Positions 5,649-13,492 of a DNA stretch of 23,003 nt are shown here, in pieces. The notes beneath the pieces are model-generated. The model saw nothing but the letters and a program-made list of their open reading frames with translations, searched no databases and was not told the origin of the DNA. The first letter of the stretch is position 1, and every line of letters starts with the position of its first letter. The stretch lies in contig JAQVQF010000005.1 in the NCBI GenBank assembly GCA_028701715.1, positions 1 to 23,003 on the forward strand, given 5' to 3'. A program made the translations under genes and the position numbers. The stretch is from Eubacteriales bacterium (GTDB lineage Bacteria; Bacillota; Clostridia; Oscillospirales; CAG-382).

Positions 5649-7388
5649 TTATTTATATTTGGGTCTCGGTATATAGTGCGTATGAAGCAGCTCATGCGAC
5701 TTGTGACCGTTGGGCTCGCCGAGATATTCCTCGTAGAGCTTCTTCACGGATTCGTTCTGATGGGATTTACGGAAGGTCTTCGCTTCGTCTTCCGAATACA
5801 ACGCCTTTGCTCTCAGCTCCTTGGGATCAATATAGCTGAGATCGGTTGCGTTTATAATAGGTTGTCCGCCGCCTGTCACGCATCCGCCGGGGCAGCCCAT
5901 GATTTCAATGAAATCATACTGCTTTTCGCCGGATTTTATCGATTCGAGAAGACTGCTCGCGTTGCCGGTACCGTGAGCGACAGCCACGCGTACCTTTTTC
6001 CCGTTAAGATCAACCTCGGCTTCCTTGACGCCATCGATACCTCTTACGGCGGCAAAATCCACGCTTTCAAGCACCTTGCCCGTTACGATCTCATACACGG
6101 TACGCAGCGCGGCTTCCATAACGCCGCCGGTGGCTCCGAAAATTACGGCAGCACCCGTGGATTCACCCATAAGATCGTCGAAATCCTCATCGGGAAGACG
6201 GTTAAAATCGATACCCGCGGTGCGTATCATCGCGGCAAGCTCTCTTGTGGTGATAACCGCGTCGACATCCTGAAGCCCGTTATTCGAAAGCTCGGGGCGG
6301 GACGCCTCAAACTTCTTTGCGGTGCAGGGCATGACCGATACGGCAAATATTTTCTTGGGATCGATATTATTCTTTTCTGCGTAATATGACTTTATGAGCG
6401 CGCCGGTCATTTCATGAGGAGATTTGCAGGTCGAAAGATTCGGGATGAATTCCGGATAAAATGTTTCGCAATACTTTATCCAGCCCGGCGAGCAGGAGGT
6501 TATCATGGGCAGCACGCCGTTGTTGGTAAGACGGCCTATAAGCTCGGTGCCTTCCTCTATAATGGTCAGATCAGCTCCGAAATCGGTGTCGAATACCTTG
6601 GCGAAGCCCAATCTGCGCAGCGACGCGGCAAGCTTGCCGGTGACTCTGGTTCCAACGGGGAGTCCGAATTCCTCACCCAGCGCGGCGCGTACCGCGGGCG
6701 CGGGCTGTACCACCACATGAAGGTCTGGATTGCCGAGCGCGTCCCACACAGCCTTGGTGGAATCCTTTTCATGCAGCGCTCCGGTGGGGCAGGCGACTAT
6801 ACACTGTCCGCAGGCGATACAGGGCGAGTCTATAAGGGGTTTGTCGAAAATGCAACCCACCTGGGTATTCATTCCGCGCTTTGCCACGTTAATGGCTCCT
6901 ATTTCCTGTATCTTGTTGCACATTGCTATGCAGCGGCGGCACAGAATACATTTGGAATTATCCCTTACGATGGAAGGAGATATATCGTCGATTGCGGTTT
7001 CGGTTTTCGGTCCGTCATAGGGGAAATCTCTGACTCCGTATTCGTTGCAGAGCTGCTGAAGCTCGCAGTTGCGGTTTCTTACGCAGCCCGTGCATTCGCG
7101 GTTATGATTGGAAAGTAAAAGCTCGAGATTTATTCTTCTCGCCTTGCGTATGGCGGGAGTGTTGGTTTTTATATTCATCCCGTCGGTTACGGGCAGCACG
7201 CAGGATGCCTGAAGACCGCGTCCGCCGCCTTCGACAAGGCACATACGGCAGGCGCCGATCTGCTGAACGTCTTTTAGATAGCAAAGGGTGGGTATATTGA
7301 TCCCGGCTTCGCGTGCGGCCTCGAGAACCGTATAATCGGCGGGGACACTCACCTTGATGCCGTCTATTGTAATATTAACTTTATCCAT
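5649..7388 (-). CDS. NAD(P)-linked [FeFe] hydrogenase catalytic subunit (HydA/HndD type)
   Basis: 579 residues in the CpI-like layout. An N-terminal 2Fe-2S ferredoxin domain (Cys36, 47, 50, 63) is followed by a His-Cys 4Fe-4S site (NHNRECTGCVRNRNC, 94-108), two 4Fe-4S motifs (CILCRRCIAMC and CIACGQCIVAC), the H-cluster domain and a C-terminal small-subunit-like tail (RKSHQN...LGEPNGHKSHELLH). The H-cluster motifs fall at the same numbers as in Clostridium pasteurianum CpI: TSCSPGW (Cys299, Ser300), MPC (Cys355) and GCPGGC (Cys499, Cys503). CpI has Cys at 300. With the NuoF-like, 2Fe-2S and NuoE-like subunits it should form a complex that couples H2 to NAD(P)H, perhaps bifurcating with ferredoxin. 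The ATG at 7403 contains the Shine-Dalgarno GGAGG; the ATG at 7388 is the better start. Confidence 0.95.
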   Translation of the reverse strand: MDKVNITIDGIKVSVPADYTVLEAAREAGINIPTLCYLKDVQQIGACRMCLVEGGGRGLQASCVLPVTDGMNIKTNTPAIRKARRINLELLLSNHNRECTGCVRNRNCELQQLCNEYGVRDFPYDGPKTETAIDDISPSIVRDNSKCILCRRCIAMCNKIQEIGAINVAKRGMNTQVGCIFDKPLIDSPCIACGQCIVACPTGALHEKDSTKAVWDALGNPDLHVVVQPAPAVRAALGEEFGLPVGTRVTGKLAASLRRLGFAKVFDTDFGADLTIIEEGTELIGRLTNNGVLPMITSCSPGWIKYCETFYPEFIPNLSTCKSPHEMTGALIKSYYAEKNNIDPKKIFAVSVMPCTAKKFEASRPELSNNGLQDVDAVITTRELAAMIRTAGIDFNRLPDEDFDDLMGESTGAAVIFGATGGVMEAALRTVYEIVTGKVLESVDFAAVRGIDGVKEAEVDLNGKKVRVAVAHGTGNASSLLESIKSGEKQYDFIEIMGCPGGCVTGGGQPIINATDLSYIDPKELRAKALYSEDEAKTFRKSHQNESVKKLYEEYLGEPNGHKSHELLHTHYIPRPKYK

Positions 7389-7402
7389 GGCTATATCCTC
7401 CA

Positions 7403-9202
7403 TTATTTCTTACTGATGGCACCGAATTTACATGTATCCACACAGGTGCCGCATTTAATGCATTTGGATTGATCGATCACATACGGTGATTTGATGACGC
7501 CGGTAATGGCGTTCACGGGACATTTTCTCGCGCAGGCGGAACAGCCCTTGCACTTTTCGGGATCGATCGTATATATCGCCAACGCCTTGCAGTGACCCGC
7601 AGGACAGCGCTTTTCGTAAATATGCGCTTCGTATTCATCCCTGAAGAACTTAATGGTGGCAAGCACGGGATTGGGCGCGGTTTGACCGAGTCCGCAGAGC
7701 GCGGTTGCCTTGATAGTATTGGCAAGCTCCTCAAGCTTTTCAATATCTCCGTCCTCACCCTTACCTTCGGTGATTTTGTTGAGTATGTCGAGCATTCTTC
7801 TGGTGCCGACACGGCAGGGAGTACATTTACCGCAAGATTCGTCCACGACAAAGCCGAGGAAGAATTTCGCTATATCAACCATGCAGTTGTCCTCGTCCAT
7901 GACAATCATTCCGCCGGAGCCCATCATACAGCCCATTGATGTCAGAGTGTCATAATCGACGGGTATATCGATAAGGGAAGCGGGAATGCATCCGCCGGAA
8001 GGCCCGCCGGTCTGCACTGCCTTGAATTTTTTGCCGTCCGGACAGCCGCCGCCGATTTCTTCGATTATTGTACGCAGCGATGTACCCATGGGTATTTCAA
8101 CAAGCCCGGTGTGCTTTATCTTTCCGCCGAGGGCGAAAATTTTTGTGCCCTTGGATTTTTCGGTACCCATGGAGGCGAACCATTCCGCGCCGTTGAGTAT
8201 TATCTGTGTAATATTGGCATAAGTTTCGACGTTATTTATTATGCTGGGTTTGCCGAAAAGCCCCTTCACGGCGGGGAAGGGAGGACGGGGTTTCGGCTCG
8301 CCGCGATTGCCTTCGATTGAAGTCATAAGCGCGGTTTCCTCTCCGCAGACAAACGCGCCCGCGCCGAGTCTGAGCTTTATGTCGAAATTAAACCCAGTTC
8401 CGAATATATCGTTGCCGAGCAGTCCGTATTCATGTGCCTGGTCTATTGCTATTTGTAAACGCTTGACCGCGATGGGGTATTCCGCGCGTACATAAACATA
8501 GCCTTCGTCCGAACCTATCGCATAGCCGGCAATTGCCATCGCTTCAAGCAGCGAGTGGGGGTCGCCTTCAAGCACGGAACGATCCATGAAAGCTCCGGGG
8601 TCGCCTTCGTCTGCATTGCAGATAACGTATTTTTTATCGGAAACAGAAGCCGCTGCAAACTGCCATTTTCTTCCGGTGGGGAAGCCTCCGCCGCCTCTGC
8701 CGCGCAGACCCGAAGCCAAAATGGTTTCGCTGACCTGCTTGGGAGTCATTTCGGTCAATACTTTTCCGAGCGCTTCATAACCGCGCATGGCTATGTATTC
8801 GTCAATGCTTTCCGGATCGATTACGCCGCAGTTGCGTAAAGCCACTCTTTTTTGGCTTTTATAGAACGCTGTTTCGTTCAGAGAAGTTATTTCATCCGCT
8901 TTGGCGTCTTTTTCGGCGGGATCGTTGTAAATAAGTCTCTTAACGGGACGCCCTTTGAGCAGGTGCTCCTCGACAATTTCGGGAATATCGGCAGCGGTGA
9001 CTCTCGAATAGAAAATTCCTTCGGGATAAACGATCATAATGGGACCGAGAGCGCAAAGGCCGAAGCATCCGGTCTGCACTATCTTGATTTCATCCTGAAG
9101 CTCTTTCTTATCAAGCTCGTTCTTCAAAGCTTCTTTGACGGTTTCACTGCCGGAGGAGGTACAGCCGGTACCTGCGCAGATTAGAATATGTGCACGAATC
9201 AT
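7403..9202 (-). CDS. NuoF-like flavoprotein subunit of the hydrogenase (HydB/HndC type)
   Basis: 599 residues. A thioredoxin-like 2Fe-2S domain is at the N-terminus (Cys9, Cys14, Cys46, Cys50). The FMN/NAD(H) core of complex I 51-kDa subunits follows (GLRGRGGGGFPTGRKW; CNADEGDPGAFMDR), then an SLBB-type region and the 4Fe-4S site ESCGKCTPCRVGTRRM. The C-terminus adds a two-cluster ferredoxin domain (CKGCSACARKCP; CIKCGTCVDTC). It holds the FMN where NAD+ is reduced; in bifurcating relatives this subunit is the branching site. Start supported by GGAGG. The stop (TAA ending at 7403) is 14 nt before the preferred hydA-type start. Confidence 0.95.
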   Translation of the reverse strand: MIRAHILICAGTGCTSSGSETVKEALKNELDKKELQDEIKIVQTGCFGLCALGPIMIVYPEGIFYSRVTAADIPEIVEEHLLKGRPVKRLIYNDPAEKDAKADEITSLNETAFYKSQKRVALRNCGVIDPESIDEYIAMRGYEALGKVLTEMTPKQVSETILASGLRGRGGGGFPTGRKWQFAAASVSDKKYVICNADEGDPGAFMDRSVLEGDPHSLLEAMAIAGYAIGSDEGYVYVRAEYPIAVKRLQIAIDQAHEYGLLGNDIFGTGFNFDIKLRLGAGAFVCGEETALMTSIEGNRGEPKPRPPFPAVKGLFGKPSIINNVETYANITQIILNGAEWFASMGTEKSKGTKIFALGGKIKHTGLVEIPMGTSLRTIIEEIGGGCPDGKKFKAVQTGGPSGGCIPASLIDIPVDYDTLTSMGCMMGSGGMIVMDEDNCMVDIAKFFLGFVVDESCGKCTPCRVGTRRMLDILNKITEGKGEDGDIEKLEELANTIKATALCGLGQTAPNPVLATIKFFRDEYEAHIYEKRCPAGHCKALAIYTIDPEKCKGCSACARKCPVNAITGVIKSPYVIDQSKCIKCGTCVDTCKFGAISKK

Positions 9203-9217
9203 TTAATAGTCCTCCGT

Positions 9218-9589
9218 TTATATTTTAGCGTTGCCGATGGTATACTCAACGACGGGTTTACCGCCCTTGATATGTTCGGCGACGACTCTTTTTGCCATCT
9301 CGGGGGTCATTTTCACATAAGTTACCTTTTCTTTGCCGTTTTCGAAAACCTCTACGACGGGTTCAAACTGGCATATGCCGATACAGCCGGTCTGCGAAAC
9401 CGTGGCTCTGTCGGCGACTCCCTGTAACGCGACTTCCTCAACAAGAGTGTTTAGGACAGGTCTTGCCCCTGCCGCGATACCGCAGGTTGCCATACCGACG
9501 ACGATACGAATATCGTTTTCGCCTTCACGGAGAGCTATTTTACTAAGCATACGCTCTCTGATTTTGGCAAGTTCTTCTAATGATTTCAT
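9218..9589 (-). CDS. Thioredoxin-like 2Fe-2S ferredoxin subunit (HndB-like)
   Basis: The 123 residues carry a C-x(n)-C...C-x3-C pattern: ATCGIAAGA gives the first Cys and SQTGCIGICQFEP the last two. Compared with its relatives (CxxxxC...CxxxC), only one Cys is visible in the first motif, so three of four ligands are obvious. It follows the HndB-type length and location, directly before the NuoF-like subunit (15-nt gap). Its likely role is electron transfer within, or accessory to, the hydrogenase complex. AAAGGA upstream supports the ATG. Confidence 0.88.
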   Translation of the reverse strand: MKSLEELAKIRERMLSKIALREGENDIRIVVGMATCGIAAGARPVLNTLVEEVALQGVADRATVSQTGCIGICQFEPVVEVFENGKEKVTYVKMTPEMAKRVVAEHIKGGKPVVEYTIGNAKI

Positions 9590-9639
9590 TGCTGTAATCC
9601 TTTCGGTTCAATAAATTATTTATATATGCATTTATACAT

Positions 9640-10191
9640 TTATACATTATTGTCATATTGTTCGTTAAGATATTCATTTATCCACATTATTACCTCCGGT
9701 TCGGAAAGAGGTATTTCACCCAGCGTTTTCTTTAAAACAGACGTATCAAGGCTGATCGACCCTCCGGGAAAGGTATGAATGTAAACAAGGTTTACGTTCC
9801 CCAAGCTCTGTATCAGCGTACAAAGGGTTGATACAATATCGCCGACCGGGGTAAAATCAATGCTGTCTTTGTAAAACAATGCGCAAATCAACGTGCCGTG
9901 GTTTATCGGGTCCGCGCTTTCGGTTGTGCTTTGTATGGTCAGGCTTCCGCCCGTCTGCTCGGCCGCCAGCTTAAAAAAAGGTATGCCGAGTCCGACCTTG
10001 CGGGTGGTACGCGTTGTGTAGAAAGGGTCTGAAACTCTCTTCAGGGTTTCCTCATCCATTCCGCGTCCGTCGTCTTTTATGGTGACGCGCAATGTTTTTT
10101 CATTTTCATCGATAACAATTTCTACGTTCTTTGCGTTCGCCGCCAATGAATTTTGCGTTATGTCAAGTATGTTCAGCGATAATTCCTTCAT
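9640..10191 (-). CDS. Stand-alone histidine-kinase-like ATPase (HATPase_c), no phosphoacceptor domain
   Basis: 183 residues. The N box (DITQNSLAANA, 10-20), G1 box (DDGRGMDEETL, 40-50) and G2 box (KVGLGIPFFKLAAE, 65-78) of GHKL ATPases are plain. There is no dimerisation/His phosphoacceptor helix pair before them and no receiver domain nearby, so it is not a classical sensor kinase. A C-terminal region of ~85 residues (VGDIVSTLCTLIQSLGNVNLVYIHTFPGGSI) may be a partner-binding part. Stand-alone HATPases of this kind accompany HydS-like hydrogenases in Clostridia. It may phosphorylate a Ser/Thr target or act like an anti-sigma factor, which is inference. No convincing ribosome binding site precedes the ATG. 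A possible internal promoter lies upstream. Confidence 0.88.
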   Translation of the reverse strand: MKELSLNILDITQNSLAANAKNVEIVIDENEKTLRVTIKDDGRGMDEETLKRVSDPFYTTRTTRKVGLGIPFFKLAAEQTGGSLTIQSTTESADPINHGTLICALFYKDSIDFTPVGDIVSTLCTLIQSLGNVNLVYIHTFPGGSISLDTSVLKKTLGEIPLSEPEVIMWINEYLNEQYDNNV

Positions 10192-10229
10192 TTTTATGAC
10201 CGTTCATTTTTACAAAACCGTAAGGCCTT

Positions 10230-10258
10230 ATATTATGGTTAAAAGATATACCTTTCAA
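10230..10258 (-). promoter_or_regulatory. Candidate internal promoter before the second HATPase gene
   Basis: On the minus strand TTGAAA (10253-10258) is followed after 17 bp by TAATAT (10230-10235). The -35 overlaps the end of the PHP gene. It could express the HATPase, 2Fe-2S, NuoF-like and catalytic genes independently of the upstream sensor genes. Confidence 0.4.
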
Positions 10259-11019
10259 TCGCCTTTTAAAAACATGAAAAGCTGCTCTCTTATCATTTCC
10301 GGGCTGCCGTTGTTCGGGCTGCTGTTTATCTCAATATAGTTGACCGCTTCGCTTATATCCCAAAGATAATGCGCGTCGCTGTTTCTGAGGATTATTTTGC
10401 CCTTAACGGAAGGATATTTACGGATAAAATCATTTTTATCCGCATTGGCAGACGCATTAGCGGACGCATTGGCGGAAATCTCGACACAATTGAAATATGG
10501 TTTTTCCGGCATTGTACCGAGTATTCCGATTATTCCGTTTGATATTTTATCGGCATGAGCCGGAAAGCACAGCCCCCCGTGTTCGGTTGCGAGCGTATAT
10601 GCTTCCTCAAGCGATAAGGAGGAAGCGGGAGGAAGCAGATAATCCTCCGTACCGATAATTTCGTCGTTTTCGTTTAAAATATACTGATTTCCGAATATGT
10701 CGGGCTTGTTTTTTATTTTTATCTTATATTTACAGAAATTGCTTTCAAATCTCACCGCGTCATCAAGCCGCTTAAAAAGGCATATCATGTGGATTTCCTC
10801 GGCGGTGGTAAGCTCCATGCCGGCTATCGGAACGATACCCTGCTTTTTGCAGGCCGCAAAGAACGCCGGACAGTTGGCGCAGGTGTTGTGGTCGGTGAGC
10901 GCGATAACGTCAAGCCCCTTGATCTTCGCCATGCCGGCGATATTGCCCGCGGTCATGTCGTCGTCGCCGCAGGGCGAAAGACAGGAATGAATGTGAAGAT
11001 CGTAGAAAAGCCTATTCAT
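10255..11019 (-). CDS. PHP-domain metal-dependent phosphoesterase
   Basis: 254 residues. The PHP metal-binding motifs are in order: HIHS (9-12, His9 and His11), TDHN (42-45), the Glu in AGMELTT (67-73), His in EEIHMIC, AHADK, and NSDAHYLWD near the C-terminus. PHP enzymes hydrolyse phosphoester bonds; the substrate here is unknown. Its place between HydS-like and HATPase genes suggests a role in signalling, for example removing a phosphate or cleaving a nucleotide. A short Ala-Ser-Ala-Asn repeat (ASANASANASANA) sits in a surface segment, encoded by near-tandem 12-nt units. The start overlaps the end of the DRTGG gene by 8 nt; ribosome binding site weak. Confidence 0.9.
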   Translation of the reverse strand: MNRLFYDLHIHSCLSPCGDDDMTAGNIAGMAKIKGLDVIALTDHNTCANCPAFFAACKKQGIVPIAGMELTTAEEIHMICLFKRLDDAVRFESNFCKYKIKIKNKPDIFGNQYILNENDEIIGTEDYLLPPASSLSLEEAYTLATEHGGLCFPAHADKISNGIIGILGTMPEKPYFNCVEISANASANASANADKNDFIRKYPSVKGKIILRNSDAHYLWDISEAVNYIEINSSPNNGSPEMIREQLFMFLKGD

Positions 11020-11344
11020 TTGATAAATTTCCGATAATCAGACAGGCTTCGTAAAGCGGCTTATCCGTCCGAAGCACGTTTATATTCTTGCTTTCGGCGG
11101 TTTTTATAAAGATTTCATCCAACACGGCGTTTTCGCATACGACAACACACGCGAGGTCGAGAAGCGACGCCACGGCAAGCACATTGATATTGGTCATGAT
11201 AGTCAGCCACAGACAGCCCTGTTCGGCTTTTCCCATAACCCAGCTTAACAGATCGCCCGCGTAACAGCCTTCGACCATTTTTGACTTATTGCTTAAGGAT
11301 ATGACCTCAAACCCGGTTTTTTCCATAAGAGCTTCAACCGTCAT
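11012..11344 (-). CDS. DRTGG-domain protein, second copy in the operon
   Basis: 110 residues, one compact alpha/beta domain with the layout of DRTGG domains (VEGCYAGDLLSWVMGKAEQG...WLTIMTNINVLAVASLLDLACVVVCENAVLDE). These domains occur near CBS domains and in phosphotransacetylase-like and HPr-kinase-like proteins and are thought to be regulatory ligand-binding modules. It resembles the other small DRTGG protein of the same operon (13131-13481) in length and in the motif MxxVLAxV/LLxxL, and the two may be ancient duplicates. A plain AAAGG lies upstream. Ligand unknown. Confidence 0.8.
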   Translation of the reverse strand: MTVEALMEKTGFEVISLSNKSKMVEGCYAGDLLSWVMGKAEQGCLWLTIMTNINVLAVASLLDLACVVVCENAVLDEIFIKTAESKNINVLRTDKPLYEACLIIGNLSNE

Positions 11345-11372
11345 TGCAAGCCGCGCCTTTCGGTTTTTGATT

Positions 11373-12656
11373 TCAGCATTCTTCGCTTTTTAAAGCGTCC
11401 TTTAATTTTTCACGCATTACGACAATACATTCCTCGTATTTTACGTTTCCCTTGACCACATCCTCCGCGAAGGCGCGGCAGGTAGGCGAACCGCAGGAAC
11501 CGCAGTCCAGCTCGGGAAGCGTTTTGAAAACCTCGTCTATATCGGACATAAGCTTCATCGCTTGCTTTCTGTCGGGGCCAAGCGACGAAACCGCCTTGTA
11601 ATTATCGTCAAAGCATATTGCGTATTCATCCGGCATACCGATTTCCGGCGCGGATTCGGGCGGATGATTCTGCGAAACGGGCAGATAGCGTTTGACGTTG
11701 CGGAGCCTGACACGCGCCAAATACGGGTTTTCCACGGTGAGCACGCCGCCCACGCAGCCGCCGCTGCAAGCGTTAAGCTCCACAAAATCAAGATTGCGGT
11801 GCTGCGCCGTATCTATATCCTCCAGCACCTTGATAATATTTTCAATACCGTCGGCGGCAAGATAATGGTCGTTCATCAGGGAGGAGGATTCGCCTCCGCT
11901 TATCGCCCAGCCCACCCCTATCATTCCCGTTCTCGAATATGGTATCGGCGTAATGCGTTTTTTCATCACGTTGAGCAACTCAAAGTAAAGGTCGCTCATC
12001 GACACGACCATATCGATATTGCTTTTGTAACCCACAAGGTTGTTTTTTACGTAACTGACCTTGGCGGGGCAGGGAGATATAAATACCGTACAAATATCGT
12101 CGTCCTTAAGCTCAGGGTGCTTTTTCTTCGCTTTTTCCCGCGCGATTATTCCCGCAAGCTCCATGGGAGGCATTATCGGCATTAGATTCTTAACAAGCGT
12201 GGGAAATCTGAGCGACACCAGTCTGACAACCACGGGACAGGCCGAGCTGATAACCGGTAAATTTATGTCTTCGCGTTTTAAATATCTGCGTGTGTATTCG
12301 GTGATAAGCTCGGCTGCGCAGGCAACCTCAAAAACGTCGTCGAACCCCAAGTCAAGCAAGCCCTGAAGCAGATAATCTATGTCGTCAAGATGCTCGAACT
12401 GACCGTAAAAGGTCGGCGCGGGAAGCGCGATGGTATATTTATCCTTCGGTATGGCGGAATATTTGTCGAAAACCGCTTTTTTAGCCTGATGCGGACATTG
12501 GCGTATACATTCGCCGCAGTCGATACATCTGTTGGAATCTATAACCGCGTGACCGTTCCTTATTCGTATAGCTTCGGTCGGGCAGCGCTTGAGGCAGTGC
12601 GTACAGCCCTTGCATTTTTCCACGTCGAGAGAAACGGAATGTTTGTATTCGGCCAT
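11373..12656 (-). CDS. HydS-like sensory [FeFe] hydrogenase with C-terminal 4Fe-4S domain
   Basis: 427 residues. Two N-terminal 4Fe-4S motifs (CKGCTHCLKRCP; CIDCGECIRQCP) precede an H-cluster domain whose motifs deviate from catalytic enzymes: SSACPVV (Ala139-Cys140) for TSCCPxW, SPCPAKVS (Cys196) for MPCxxKxxE, and NACSGGC (Cys297, Cys301) for the third. A C-terminal 4Fe-4S domain CGSCGSPTCRAFAEDVV...C (Cys385, 388, 393, 410) follows. All four cubane ligands are kept, but the Cys that shuttles protons in CpI (Cys299) is Ala, as reported for sensory HydS proteins. I infer a redox or H2 sensor, not a main catalyst. PAS domain absent, so signalling must pass to the neighbouring DRTGG and HATPase proteins. 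ATG at 12656 chosen over GTG at 12662 by Shine-Dalgarno spacing. Confidence 0.9.
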   Translation of the reverse strand: MAEYKHSVSLDVEKCKGCTHCLKRCPTEAIRIRNGHAVIDSNRCIDCGECIRQCPHQAKKAVFDKYSAIPKDKYTIALPAPTFYGQFEHLDDIDYLLQGLLDLGFDDVFEVACAAELITEYTRRYLKREDINLPVISSACPVVVRLVSLRFPTLVKNLMPIMPPMELAGIIAREKAKKKHPELKDDDICTVFISPCPAKVSYVKNNLVGYKSNIDMVVSMSDLYFELLNVMKKRITPIPYSRTGMIGVGWAISGGESSSLMNDHYLAADGIENIIKVLEDIDTAQHRNLDFVELNACSGGCVGGVLTVENPYLARVRLRNVKRYLPVSQNHPPESAPEIGMPDEYAICFDDNYKAVSSLGPDRKQAMKLMSDIDEVFKTLPELDCGSCGSPTCRAFAEDVVKGNVKYEECIVVMREKLKDALKSEEC

Positions 12657-12703
12657 ATGCACCTTCCTTTCATCTGCTTTTAATAACGCAGCATTGCTGC
12701 CGC

Positions 12704-13138
12704 CTATACATTGACCGTCATAGTGATGACCGTGCCCTTGCCGAGCGCGGTCTGTATATCCATTATATCGGTATAGCGTTTCATGTTGGGAAGTCCCATG
12801 CCGGCTCCGAAACCCAGTGCCCTGATATTGTCGGGAGCGGTGGAATAGCCCTCTTTCATGGCAAGCGCCACGTCCGCGATACCCGGGCCGTGGTCGGTAA
12901 GCACGACAACTATTTTGTCCTCGTAAATAAAAAGCTCCGCAATACCGCCGCCCGCATGGATGACCATATTGATTTCGCCCTCATACATGGCGATTGAAGC
13001 TCTTTTTATCGTTTCCGGAGGGAAGCCGATACGGCGGAGGATGCGTTTGACCTGTACCGAAGCTTCTCCGGCCGTGGTAAAATTGCTGCCGTCAACTTCG
13101 AACCTGTACGATAAGCATTCGCAGTCCAACTCATTCAC
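12704..13138 (-). CDS. Small HATPase, RsbW/RsbT-like serine-kinase type
   Basis: 144 residues from the GTG that overlaps the end of the DRTGG gene by 8 nt. A further ATG at 13186 is possible but would overlap that gene by 56 nt. N box (YEGEINMVIHAGGG), G1 (TDHGPGIAD) and G2 (GFGAGMGLPNMKRYTD) are those of anti-sigma/serine kinases of the RsbT/RsbW/SpoIIAB kind. As in that group it lacks a phosphoacceptor domain. It could phosphorylate a Ser on a DRTGG neighbour or another partner. Start position uncertain; no strong ribosome binding site, consistent with coupling to the upstream gene. Confidence 0.85.
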   Translation of the reverse strand: MNELDCECLSYRFEVDGSNFTTAGEASVQVKRILRRIGFPPETIKRASIAMYEGEINMVIHAGGGIAELFIYEDKIVVVLTDHGPGIADVALAMKEGYSTAPDNIRALGFGAGMGLPNMKRYTDIMDIQTALGKGTVITMTVNV

Positions 13139-13481
13139 CCGCTTTGCCTGTAAGCCCGCCGGCATACAGCATACCGCAGGCCTCATACATACGATACGCG
13201 GTTTTTATGACCGCGATGCCGCTCTGCCTTGCGATTGCCAATATTTCATCGGACGGAGCCTTGTTCCTTACGAAAACGACGCATTTCATATCCATCATTT
13301 CCGCGGTGCGTATCACCTGGGGGTTGACAAGCCCCGTCAGAAGAACCGCTTGATTCTTAACATACGCGAGTACATCGCTCATCATGTCGCTTCCGCATGC
13401 GGAAAAAACCTCCTCACCGGAGATTTCCTCACAGCATAAAATTGTTCCGTTAAGAATTGACGCGATTTCAGAAATTTTCAT
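13131..13481 (-). CDS. DRTGG-domain protein, first copy in the operon
   Basis: 116 residues: MKISEIASILNGTILCCEEI, then GEEVFSACGSDMMSDVLAYV and LLTGLVNPQVIRTAEMMDMK. This matches the DRTGG fold (repeat-like N-terminus with the position corresponding to the DRTGG loop, then a helix-rich half). It lies directly after the NuoE-like gene with an 11-nt gap, and its stop overlaps the HATPase start by 8 nt. The DRTGG-HATPase-HydS order is a known clostridial neighbourhood. AAGGA upstream supports the ATG. Confidence 0.8.
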   Translation of the reverse strand: MKISEIASILNGTILCCEEISGEEVFSACGSDMMSDVLAYVKNQAVLLTGLVNPQVIRTAEMMDMKCVVFVRNKAPSDEILAIARQSGIAVIKTAYRMYEACGMLYAGGLTGKAGE

Positions 13482-13492
13482 GAATGTATTCC

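Noticed and set aside
5676..7118. Long plus-strand ORFs (up to 237 codons) opposite the catalytic hydrogenase gene
   Set aside because: They are antisense to an unambiguous HydA with conserved motifs; no domain, no ribosome binding site; such shadows are common in genes with GC-rich third positions.
11562..12185. Plus-strand ORF of 207 codons opposite the HydS-like gene
   Set aside because: Antisense shadow of a gene with intact cysteine motifs; product has no recognisable feature.
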